A DNA stretch of 10,042 nt from Granulosicoccus sp964449565 (GCA_964449565.1 CAYUZB010000124.1:1-10042), one strand, 5' to 3'. Shown: positions 1 through 6,657, counted from the stretch's first letter. The notes: generated from the letters alone by a model not told the origin. Made by a program: numbers and translations.

Positions 1-1123
1 GTTCGCTGACATTGAGCGATCCAGTCTCTCGATACAATGCATGTGGCGCCGTGGGCACGTAGATGTCCGGCGTCAGCCCGCGTGCATGCAGGGGCAAATT
101 ATCCGGAGTTGCATAGGTAGCGATTGTGGTACGCACCGCGCCTTCAATGGGCGGTTTCAATGGATACACTTTTTGAATCAGGCCTTTGCCAAAGCTCGGA
201 GTTCCAACCAATGTTGCGCGTTTGCGCACTTGCAAGGCGCCGGCGAGAATCTCCGATGAGGACATACTGCGTTCATTGATCAAAACAGCCATAGGCGCTT
301 TGCTGATTTGTTCACCCTCTCTTGGTAATTGTCTGGACCGCCCTCCTTTATACTGTTCACAGTAGACCCAGGAAGCATCATCAAATAGGGACATGATGAT
401 TCGGGCAGCGCGTGTCGACCCACCCGGGTTATCCCGTAAATCGAGTATGTAGGCACGTACGCCTAGTTCTTCGAAATCCTGCACAAAATTCTGTATTCGT
501 TCAAACGTATCTGTACCAAAGCGACTAATTTTGATGTAAGCAATATCGTTGGCCAGCAGTGCTTTGCGCGCGTAGTGCAATTCGACCGAACGTCGCTCGA
601 CTTCAAGCGTTGTTGTTATTGACTCACCTCGCCCCAACGTTACTGATACGCGGGACCGAGCCGGACCAGATAGCTTCGAACGTACCTGACGGGCACTCGC
701 ACCAAACAGTGATTCTCCGGCAACCGACTTCAACACGTCACCCGGTTGTACATCAAAATTATCCAACGGCCCACCGAGCAAAGGACCGATAACAACGGGA
801 TAGTTTTTGTCCCGCGAACGAAACTTGATACCAATGCCCACGAGGTTACCGCTGCGACTACGCTGGTAGTTACCGTGATTGGCTGGCGTGATGTAATTCG
901 CAAAGGGGTCGCCGTAGGCACGCTGCACATCGGTGAGTAGTTCACGAGCTTTGCTAACCGCAAGTTTATTGTCCGTTTTCTCAAGCGACAGAATGTCATC
1001 TATACGACGCTCACGTTCATCGCTACTTATTAACGGACCTTGACGAAATAGTTCGAGCTGCGTCTTGTCAATGATGCCAAGAGCTCGCTTGAGCTCCACG
1101 TGCAGATCACTGGAGTCAGCCAT
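1..1123 (-). CDS. S41 family C-terminal-processing peptidase, 3' end cut by window edge
   Basis: This reads as a serine-lysine dyad peptidase of family S41 (CtpA/Tsp type); 374 codons are present and the stop lies beyond the left edge. A helical N-terminal region (about 1-80, ending in DPFANYITP) is followed by a PDZ domain (about 90-175, carboxylate-binding loop GIGI at 96-99) and the S41 core, with DLRDNPGG at 228-235, NERSMSSSE at 283-291 and GTPSFGKG at 307-314. By family alignment Ser288 and Lys313, 25 residues apart, form the dyad, and Gln317 matches the helper residue. LPLHARGLTPDIYV is the usual near-C-terminal signature, so little is missing. An in-frame TGA lies 12 codons upstream of the ATG with no other start between, so the protein has no signal peptide, whereas most CtpA relatives are exported. 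It follows hugZ by 47 nt and is probably co-transcribed. A weak AGGA precedes the ATG. Family is certain; substrate and location are unknown. Confidence 0.93.
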   Translation of the reverse strand, partial: MADSSDLHVELKRALGIIDKTQLELFRQGPLISSDERERRIDDILSLEKTDNKLAVSKARELLTDVQRAYGDPFANYITPANHGNYQRSRSGNLVGIGIKFRSRDKNYPVVIGPLLGGPLDNFDVQPGDVLKSVAGESLFGASARQVRSKLSGPARSRVSVTLGRGESITTTLEVERRSVELHYARKALLANDIAYIKISRFGTDTFERIQNFVQDFEELGVRAYILDLRDNPGGSTRAARIIMSLFDDASWVYCEQYKGGRSRQLPREGEQISKAPMAVLINERSMSSSEILAGALQVRKRATLVGTPSFGKGLIQKVYPLKPPIEGAVRTTIATYATPDNLPLHARGLTPDIYVPTAPHALYRETGSLNVSE

Positions 1124-1170
1124 TGTAATTGTGAGTCCTGTATAGGCAAGCCATCGTCAATGCTACCTGC

Positions 1171-1698
1171 TTAGGCACGCCTGGCATGTTCAAAAATGTC
1201 GAATTTCGCACCAGTAAGCTTGTAGGCCTGCCCAAACCCCATGACGAATTGACCCGCATTCGGAGACAAACGAAACAACACGAAATCAGGTAACTGACGC
1301 AACAAACCAATCATCTTGCCATGCCGAGCCTGCAGGGCATCAAGCAGTGGCTCGTAAGTATTGGCATCGGATGCCACCACGGCTGCCTCGCACTGGTAAC
1401 TGACACGAGTTCGTGCAAATATCTCACGTGCTTTTGATTCGTCATCAATCAGCATAACCGATACCTTGCCATTAGCGAGAAGGTCCCGCGTATGCAAGGC
1501 TAGCTGACTTACAAAGATGATGATATCGACACCATCAAAAATGAAAGGCGCATACCCGCTGTGCGGAAGTCCGTCGTCACCAAGTGTTGCAAGCTGCACC
1601 GTGCCGACGGACGTTTTGAGCTCCGCCAGCACCTCAACGGGATCGGCAAGCTTACGGCTTGATGCGTTTTCCAATTCAGGTTTTTCAGCGTCTGCCAT
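1171..1698 (-). CDS. hugZ: HugZ/HutZ-family heme utilisation protein (PNPOx-like split barrel)
   Basis: The protein belongs to the pyridoxamine-5'-phosphate-oxidase-like split-barrel family, HugZ/HutZ branch, whose members bind heme and release iron in the cytoplasm. Seen here: the N-terminal barrel strand reading ATLGDDGLPHSGYAPF, and near the C-terminus GQFVMGFGQAYKL (about 149-161), the hallmark of the HugZ branch. A C-terminal histidine (His171 in EHARRA) sits where HutZ/HugZ place their heme-ligating histidine. Length (175 aa) fits HutZ. I chose ATG 1698; an in-frame TTG at 1707 would add three residues, and neither start has a strong ribosome binding site. It lies 47 nt upstream of the S41 peptidase gene on the same strand and diverges from ypeA. 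No heme transport genes are visible in this window, so the heme role rests on family assignment. It could instead be a flavin-binding relative without heme-degrading activity. Confidence 0.88.
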   Translation of the reverse strand: MADAEKPELENASSRKLADPVEVLAELKTSVGTVQLATLGDDGLPHSGYAPFIFDGVDIIIFVSQLALHTRDLLANGKVSVMLIDDESKAREIFARTRVSYQCEAAVVASDANTYEPLLDALQARHGKMIGLLRQLPDFVLFRLSPNAGQFVMGFGQAYKLTGAKFDIFEHARRA

Positions 1699-1818
1699 GA
1701 TACTCAATCATCGAAAGGTTTACAGGATGGATCCCGCTTGAAACAGATCCGAATGGCTGCTCACCAAAGGCCACTAGTGACGCACAGCCATTCACTCACT
1801 TTAGTGTAACCTGTTGCG
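1699..1818. promoter_or_regulatory. Divergent hugZ / ypeA intergenic region with inverted repeat
   Basis: This 120-bp gap separates two divergent start codons and must hold at least the promoter of each. It contains a perfect 9-bp inverted repeat, GAATGGCTG (1751-1759) and CAGCCATTC (1785-1793), around a 25-nt centre. The centre includes the palindrome CACTAGTG (1772-1779), and a related dyad, CACTTTAGTG, follows at 1797-1806, just before ypeA. No run of T follows, so a terminator is unlikely. I could not identify convincing -35/-10 pairs. The dyads are candidate operator sites or an RNA hairpin; the binding protein is unknown. Confidence 0.45.
1751..1793. repeat. 9-bp inverted repeat with nested palindrome
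   Basis: The arms GAATGGCTG and CAGCCATTC are perfectly complementary. Inside them TCAC (1761-1764) can pair with GTGA (1777-1780), so a longer imperfect stem can form. It sits midway between the divergent hugZ and ypeA starts. Confidence 0.6.
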
Positions 1819-2298
1819 ATGAAAATTCGATCCTTTCAATCTAACGATACCGCCAGTGTCGTCGTACTCTGGGAAGCGTGTAATCTGACCCGACCCTGGA
1901 ACAATCCAGAACTCGACATCGCCCGCAAGTGCTCGGTCGATGACGGACTATTTCTAGTCGGTGAACTGGACCGTCAAATTCGCAATGAATCTGACGCAGA
2001 ACCCGATAAAAATAGCAACTCAAAGATCTACAGCGAGATTGTTGCAACGATCATGGGCAGCTACGACGGACATCGAGGATGGATCTACTATCTTGCTGTA
2101 CATCCAGACCAGCAACGCAAAGGATTTGGGGAGCAGATGATGAGCGACATGGAAGCGCGCCTGCTTGCTCTCGGTTGCCCGAAAATCAATCTGCAGATTC
2201 GGCGTGAAAATTCATCGGTCATGACCTTTTACGAGTCGCTCGGTTTCACAGAAGATGCATCTGTCAGTCTCGGCAAGCGGTTGATTCCAGACAACTAG
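1819..2298 (+). CDS. ypeA: YpeA-type GNAT acetyltransferase with internal insertion
   Basis: This is a small cytoplasmic acetyl-CoA-dependent N-acetyltransferase of the GNAT fold. It resembles Escherichia coli YpeA along its whole length: LWEACNLTRPWNNPELDI near the N-terminus, SYDGHRGWIYYLAVHP in the core, the acetyl-CoA loop QRKGFG (99-104), GCPKINLQI, YESLGF and SLGKRLI near the end. At 159 aa it is longer than YpeA (about 141 aa). The extra residues form a hydrophilic insert of about 20 residues at roughly 52-72, rich in Asn, Asp, Glu, Lys and Ser, in the turn before the strand IVATIMG. The insert is in frame and leaves the flanking strands intact, so it looks like a loop rather than damage. 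The ATG has no clear Shine-Dalgarno sequence. It stands alone, divergent from hugZ and convergent with the ubiquinone hydroxylase. The acetyl acceptor cannot be read from the sequence. Confidence 0.9.
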   Translation: MKIRSFQSNDTASVVVLWEACNLTRPWNNPELDIARKCSVDDGLFLVGELDRQIRNESDAEPDKNSNSKIYSEIVATIMGSYDGHRGWIYYLAVHPDQQRKGFGEQMMSDMEARLLALGCPKINLQIRRENSSVMTFYESLGFTEDASVSLGKRLIPDN

Positions 2299-2352
2299 TT
2301 TTTCAATGTCGTTTTCCCCCTTGCGGGCGGCGTCAACGAAAGCATGGATTGA

Positions 2353-3621
2353 TCAGCGCGCCAGGCGCGGCAAATCGCCCGCCGTACCCATCGCATGGCG
2401 CATTAAAAAATGTTTGACAGGCTTTGCCTGATTAGCCACATCCAGTGCAGCTGTTCGTAGTCGTTGTACCAGGGCAGGCTGGGGTTTAAAAGCGTGATAG
2501 AAACCATCGAGTACATTGATCATCAAAGCGTTTTCTCCACGGCGCCATCGTTCATAACGGCGCAGCGTCTTGTATCCACCCGGATCACGTGACCCATCAA
2601 CGGCATCCTGTATCACTTCAGCCAGCGCAGCCGCGTCAAGCATACCGAGGTTCACACCCTGCCCAGCCAGCGGGTGTACCGTGTGTGCCGCATCGCCAAT
2701 CAAGGCAATACGATCATCGATATAACGTTCAGCATGCGCCTTGGCTATTGGGAAACTACCACGTTGAACTACGTGCCTGATAGACCCAAGTTCAGTGGGA
2801 AACTGCGTTTCCATTTCATTGGCAAATGCATCGTCATCCAGCGCTTCAAGCCGAGCGACTGTCTCCTCATCGTGATACCAGACCATGGACGCACGATGAC
2901 CACACAAAGGTAAAAAAGCCTCTGGGCCTGTCGGTTTGAATCGCTGCCAGGTAATTGATTGCTGTGCAAGCTCAGTTTCTATGGTGGCCACCAATGCATG
3001 CTGGGGATAGCTGAATCGCTCGACGTCTATACCAGCTAAGGAACGTACCTTCGACCGCGCACCATCGGCACCGACGAGTAATCGCGCACTTAAGCGCCTG
3101 CCATCGTCCAACGTCACATGCACACCGTCACTATCTTTATGGAAGCTATCGAGTCGTGCGGGGCAGTAAAGATTTACCGCATCGGATTGCTCAAGCTGCT
3201 CGAACAGGGCTAGCTGCAATACATCGTTCTCGACAATATGACCCAGATGATCGGCGTGAATGTCTTTTGCGTCGAACCGGGTTTCGCCACCCGCCTCGCC
3301 ATCCCAGACGGCCATTTCGGTGAACGGACAGGCGCGACGATTAACGACGCCTTGCCAGGCACCTACCCGTTGAAACATACGTTCAGTAGCCACGCTGACC
3401 GCTGAGACACGAATAGAGTATTCAGGCTGGCTACCCGGCAGAAATTCTGTCGGTCGGGAAGCTTCGAGCACCGCAATTTTCAAGGGACGCCCGGCCGCTT
3501 TTGCCTCCGTCGAACACGCCAGCGCGCAGGCCAGCATACCCCCGACCATGCCACCACCGACGATCAGCACGTCATAGGTGAGATTCAGGGGGTTCAGTTC
3601 AGGTAGTTCACGCGTTGCCAT
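2353..3621 (-). CDS. UbiH/UbiF/VisC(UbiI)-family ubiquinone biosynthesis FAD monooxygenase
   Basis: This is a flavin-dependent aromatic hydroxylase that adds an oxygen to the ubiquinone ring precursor using O2. The FAD dinucleotide-binding motif GGGMVGG is at 22-28, the DG motif GADGARSKVR at 184-193 and the second FAD motif RIALIGDAAHTVHPLAGQGVN at 304-324; the last is the family signature. Length (422 aa) is slightly above the usual 390-410. Subclass is mixed. HLGHIVEN, the YPQHALVATIETE stretch and a C-terminus in AMG..DLP.L recall UbiI/VisC, while TWQRFKPTGPEAFLPL and ASMVWY recall UbiF, so I give no symbol. The ATG lies inside the end of the HtrA-like gene, overlapping it by 28 bp in another frame. 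No later ATG precedes the FAD motif, so the overlap looks real and suggests translational coupling. The GNAT gene converges from the other side, 54 nt away. Confidence 0.94.
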   Translation of the reverse strand: MATRELPELNPLNLTYDVLIVGGGMVGGMLACALACSTEAKAAGRPLKIAVLEASRPTEFLPGSQPEYSIRVSAVSVATERMFQRVGAWQGVVNRRACPFTEMAVWDGEAGGETRFDAKDIHADHLGHIVENDVLQLALFEQLEQSDAVNLYCPARLDSFHKDSDGVHVTLDDGRRLSARLLVGADGARSKVRSLAGIDVERFSYPQHALVATIETELAQQSITWQRFKPTGPEAFLPLCGHRASMVWYHDEETVARLEALDDDAFANEMETQFPTELGSIRHVVQRGSFPIAKAHAERYIDDRIALIGDAAHTVHPLAGQGVNLGMLDAAALAEVIQDAVDGSRDPGGYKTLRRYERWRRGENALMINVLDGFYHAFKPQPALVQRLRTAALDVANQAKPVKHFLMRHAMGTAGDLPRLAR

Positions 3622-6437
3622 CCCTGTATTGTGCGCTTGATTTCAAAGGTTGGCCAGAAATTATACTCGGGCTGCACCGTCACAATACGCTTGCGCCCAC
3701 TCATCGAAACAACCGTCAGACGGGTAATTTCATCTTGAGTCCGCGTGTTGACCTCGTTAAGAAAATCGTCAAGCGTTTCTACTGGCACGCCGTCGACAGC
3801 GACCACAAAGCGATTGCGATACAGACTGTCCCAGAGCGCTGGAGAGCCCTTGTCCGTACTGGCGATATAGACACCGGGAAAGTCGACACCCTTCTGATAA
3901 CCGATATCGCTGAAACTTTCCTGGAATACAGCACCAGCCCAGCTGACCATTCGATCCGTGCCCAAAGCATCGAGAATACTGGGCGCAAGCTCGACGGGCA
4001 AAACCTCGCCGCGACGAAGTATTAACAGACTGACGGCGGGGTGTTGAGCGAGCCTCTCGGCGTGAAACAGCTCCGAGACGAGCACATCATCTATAGCCAG
4101 AACCACATCGCCCGAATATAACTTGCCCTCTGCGTCAGTGCCGGGTATAACTTGATCAACATAAAGCACACGCCTCTGTTCAGCGGGCAGTTCGTTATAC
4201 CGCTGCAACCAGTCGTTCGGCAATCCAAGCTGACGGGCGACCGACAAGGGTTGATAGTTCATTCTGATATCGAGCGAATAAAAAGGGCTCTGAGAACGGT
4301 ACTGGCGAAGTGCTTCGGCGATCACCGAGGCAGGCATGGCCCATTCTCGCTGACGAATCTCGCGACCTTCCTCGTAAGCAAAGCTCATATAAAGAGCATG
4401 TACAAGGCCGGTTTCATCAACCAGCGGACCACCTAGGGACGTCGGTACATCGGGTATGTTGTATACATCGAGTGACGCTTGTTGAAAGCGGGGCAGACCC
4501 GGAGGCTGAAAATCAATGGTCAAGCGACTCATATCATCGATCTCATGTGGACGGAATGTACCGTCCGAACGATAGCCGATCATCGTGATGCCATCGGGTA
4601 TGGGAGTATCCGGTTCAGCCAGCTGCAATGACTCGAAATCTGCATCGAGTAAAAAAGCCGGATCATATTGCAACAAAGCGATGTTATGACGCGGGTGAAG
4701 AAAGACGACCTCCCCTTCTAGAACCTGTGATCCAAAAAAAGTGATATCCGCGTCACCTAATCCAACCGGTACCGTATTGCGATCAACTGCAACCAGCCCC
4801 TGCTGTCGATCGATGACAAGGCCAACCCCCTTGAAGTGTCTCGCATAAACGTTGTCGACTGAATATGGAATACTGAAATCCACCCTGACCATTGCAGGTG
4901 CGACCTTGTTCAGCAATGGATCTTCGAAACTCGGCAAGGTATCAATGCCATCAATACTGGCGACCTGTTGCTCAGGTAGATCCATCTCTTGGCAATCCCA
5001 GAATCGAACATCATCAACACGCGAACAAAAACGATGACCAAACCAGCGATTGTTAATCGTGACCTGGGCAATTTCACTACTGAATTCTCGCCCGGGGACC
5101 ACATAGCGCAGCAGTAGCCGTTCATCGGTGGGCGCCGTTCGGATCGCCGATACGATACTGTCGATATCCGTAATCGTCTCACCGTTGAGTTCGACGATGA
5201 CCGAACCTTGCGGTACACCATCGCGGGTAAAGAAGTAACCAGGCTCCATGACCACCACGCCTGATTGCGGAAGATTCATTGCTCGTGCATGTTGCACAGA
5301 CATGTTCTGCAGTACGGCGTCACCTAATTCAAGTAATCGTTTCGGGGCAAGCTCATGCAGATCCGCAACGTTCACCGACAAGTTACGCGACTTGCCTTGT
5401 CGTACAACTACGATATCGAGAGCCTTGCCGATACTGCTATCGAGCAAATCTTCCAATGCGATGAACTCGGTAATGACTGTGTCGTTAATTGAAACCAGAA
5501 TATCTCCGGGTTCAAAGATATTCTCCGCAACACCACCTGGGATGATCTGCGAAACGATAAGCATGCCATTGCTCGATACCGCAGCGCCTTCACGAGCAAG
5601 CTTTTCGGTTTCTAAGTCAAGACCGAGGCGCCGCAACTCGCGAAACGGCTGATGACTGAAAATGGTTTGCAAACCGCCGCGTGAGATTGGCTCACCGCGT
5701 TGCAAGCGTTCAAGTGCATACTGGATGCGCGGAAGCGGCAGGAAGAAACTGCTTGCAGTTTTGGTATTGGCAGCCGCATTCAAAGCTACCACATCACCTT
5801 CGAAATCGATAACCGGTGAACCGGAACTACCGCCTGACGTCCCCGATGCCGCCTGCAGGTAAAAGGTATTGAAATCGTTGTAACCGTAACGGCCGTAGGA
5901 AGGCACTTCGCGATCGAGCCGTGCGATGGTTCCTGGCAAGATGGACAATTGCTCGCCTCCATCGCTGCCGATTACGCGGATATTCATTCCGGTACGCACT
6001 TTGTCTGGTCGAAGATTCAACGACGCAGGTGTGGCATATTCCAGGGCCTTTGGATCGTAGCGAACGAAGGCAAAGTCGTGCACCGGATCGCGATAGAGTG
6101 GAACCGCATCCACCCGCTCCTGATTCTGGAAGGTCGCTGACAGGCGAATCGGGCCTGAACCCACCACGTGGCGATTGGTCAGCACTATTCCTCGTTCCGC
6201 ATCGACCACGAAACCAGTCGCGTTGCTGCCTCCCTGAGGCGTGTCATCAAAGGTTCGCAGCTGGGAGAGTTGCAAGGACACGACCGAATTGGCCGTTCTC
6301 GATACCGTCTCAGCCCAGGAATCATCTCCCGCAGCTAAAGCGGAACTACTCGCGAGACCGAGTGCGGCCCCCGCCACGAGACCCAGGCCAAGCAAAACGG
6401 CTGTCGAACATCGTGGAAAGCTTTTTAACAGGCTCAC
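3594..6437 (-). CDS. Secreted Nma111p/DegP7-like HtrA protein: two trypsin-like domains and four PDZ domains
   Basis: This is a large HtrA-related serine protease, 947 aa from GTG 6437 or 979 aa from ATG 6533. I prefer the GTG: GGAG stands 10 nt upstream, and the product then opens with a canonical signal peptide (charged Lys/Arg start, Leu/Ala/Gly core, SSALAAGDD cleavage region), whereas the ATG puts about 43 residues ahead of the hydrophobic core. In GTG numbering the first protease domain (about 45-240) has TNRHVV with His90, HDFAFVRYD with Asp121 and GTSGGSSGSP with Ser205, an intact triad. PDZ-like domains follow at about 270-358 and 378-460. A second protease-like domain (about 500-713) keeps the fold but has lost all three catalytic residues (Asn554, Asn585, Leu668). 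Two further PDZ-like domains lie at about 738-818 and 833-923, then EYNFWPTFEI near the C-terminus. This order matches eukaryotic Nma111p and plant DegP7, not bacterial DegP. The signal peptide implies periplasmic action. Its 3' end overlaps the ubiquinone hydroxylase gene by 28 bp. Substrates are unknown. Confidence 0.9.
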   Translation of the reverse strand: MSLLKSFPRCSTAVLLGLGLVAGAALGLASSSALAAGDDSWAETVSRTANSVVSLQLSQLRTFDDTPQGGSNATGFVVDAERGIVLTNRHVVGSGPIRLSATFQNQERVDAVPLYRDPVHDFAFVRYDPKALEYATPASLNLRPDKVRTGMNIRVIGSDGGEQLSILPGTIARLDREVPSYGRYGYNDFNTFYLQAASGTSGGSSGSPVIDFEGDVVALNAAANTKTASSFFLPLPRIQYALERLQRGEPISRGGLQTIFSHQPFRELRRLGLDLETEKLAREGAAVSSNGMLIVSQIIPGGVAENIFEPGDILVSINDTVITEFIALEDLLDSSIGKALDIVVVRQGKSRNLSVNVADLHELAPKRLLELGDAVLQNMSVQHARAMNLPQSGVVVMEPGYFFTRDGVPQGSVIVELNGETITDIDSIVSAIRTAPTDERLLLRYVVPGREFSSEIAQVTINNRWFGHRFCSRVDDVRFWDCQEMDLPEQQVASIDGIDTLPSFEDPLLNKVAPAMVRVDFSIPYSVDNVYARHFKGVGLVIDRQQGLVAVDRNTVPVGLGDADITFFGSQVLEGEVVFLHPRHNIALLQYDPAFLLDADFESLQLAEPDTPIPDGITMIGYRSDGTFRPHEIDDMSRLTIDFQPPGLPRFQQASLDVYNIPDVPTSLGGPLVDETGLVHALYMSFAYEEGREIRQREWAMPASVIAEALRQYRSQSPFYSLDIRMNYQPLSVARQLGLPNDWLQRYNELPAEQRRVLYVDQVIPGTDAEGKLYSGDVVLAIDDVLVSELFHAERLAQHPAVSLLILRRGEVLPVELAPSILDALGTDRMVSWAGAVFQESFSDIGYQKGVDFPGVYIASTDKGSPALWDSLYRNRFVVAVDGVPVETLDDFLNEVNTRTQDEITRLTVVSMSGRKRIVTVQPEYNFWPTFEIKRTIQGWQRVNYLN

Positions 6438-6447
6438 AGGTAGGTGA

Positions 6448-6451
6448 CTCC
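6448..6451 (-). promoter_or_regulatory. Candidate ribosome binding site for the GTG start at 6437
   Basis: On the minus strand GGAG lies 10 nt upstream of GTG 6437. The farther ATG at 6533 has nothing comparable upstream. With the signal peptide that begins right after it, this decides the start of the HtrA-like gene in favour of GTG, although the spacing is slightly long. Confidence 0.45.
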
Positions 6452-6464
6452 AGGTGCAAGAGCT

Positions 6465-6492
6465 AAAATAAGACTGAATTTTGGCGCAACAA
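6465..6492 (-). promoter_or_regulatory. Possible sigma-70-type promoter for the HtrA-like gene
   Basis: On the minus strand TTGTTG (6492-6487) and TATTTT (6470-6465) are separated by 16 nt, in the right order for -35 and -10 boxes, and would start transcription just upstream of the GGAG and GTG at 6437. If real, the ATG at 6533 could not be used from this transcript. Matches are moderate and could arise by chance. Confidence 0.3.
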
Positions 6493-6570
6493 GTGTTCCA
6501 TAAGCTTAGCTTTCGATTTTTTTCACGTTTCATGCATTAACGTATGCCTGTCCCGAGGAAATTCACAGCT

Positions 6571-6627
6571 TTTCGGATACTTGGAAGGATGACTTCCCAT
6601 TCCTTTACTATAGGTGAGTATCCGAAA
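6571..6627. repeat. 11-bp perfect inverted repeat upstream of argA
   Basis: TTTCGGATACT (6571-6581) and AGTATCCGAAA (6617-6627) are perfectly complementary around a 35-nt centre. The centre holds its own 5-bp stem, GGAAG (6583-6587) with CTTCC (6593-6597), and the candidate argA -10 box. The arms sit about 46 bp apart centre to centre. They could be paired binding sites for a regulator flanking the promoter, or form a branched RNA structure if transcribed. There is no T run as in a terminator. Confidence 0.65.
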
Positions 6628-6657
6628 CGACCGTCCATGAACTGACTGTGTCACTAA

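Larger units (their letters stand above)
6438..6657. promoter_or_regulatory. Divergent HtrA-like / argA intergenic region
   Basis: This is the longest stretch without a supported gene, about 220 bp, or 124 bp if the HtrA-like protein starts at ATG 6533. It must carry promoters for both divergent genes. A possible argA -10 box, TACTAT (6606-6611), lies between the arms of an 11-bp inverted repeat; a matching -35 is poor (TTGGAA at 6581-6586, 19-nt spacing). I see no sequence resembling the ArgR operator consensus. Reading frames crossing this interval do not look like genes. Confidence 0.5.

Noticed and set aside
730..999. 89-codon minus-strand reading frame within the S41 gene
   Set aside because: It is in another frame of the same strand as the S41 peptidase, whose PDZ and core motifs are unambiguous across these bases.
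2299..2352. Possible terminator between convergent ypeA and the hydroxylase gene
   Set aside because: Only a 5-bp pairing (TCGTT 2309-2313 with AACGA 2335-2339) and a CCC/GGG inner match are visible, with no proper T run on either strand.
3615..4025. 136-codon plus-strand reading frame
   Set aside because: Antisense to the fourth PDZ domain; no family resemblance.
5248..5652. 134-codon plus-strand reading frame
   Set aside because: Antisense to the PDZ region of the HtrA-like gene; composition (Ser, Arg, Cys, Thr) is typical of a shadow frame and no start signal is seen.
5921..6466. 181-codon plus-strand reading frame opposite the HtrA-like gene
   Set aside because: It lies antisense to the signal peptide and first protease domain, and its product is Arg/Pro-rich and without recognisable motifs, as expected for a shadow frame. 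The minus-strand protein is clearly real.
6641..6657. ArgR operator or strong ribosome binding site before argA
   Set aside because: The bases resemble neither the ArgR box consensus nor a purine-rich Shine-Dalgarno sequence.
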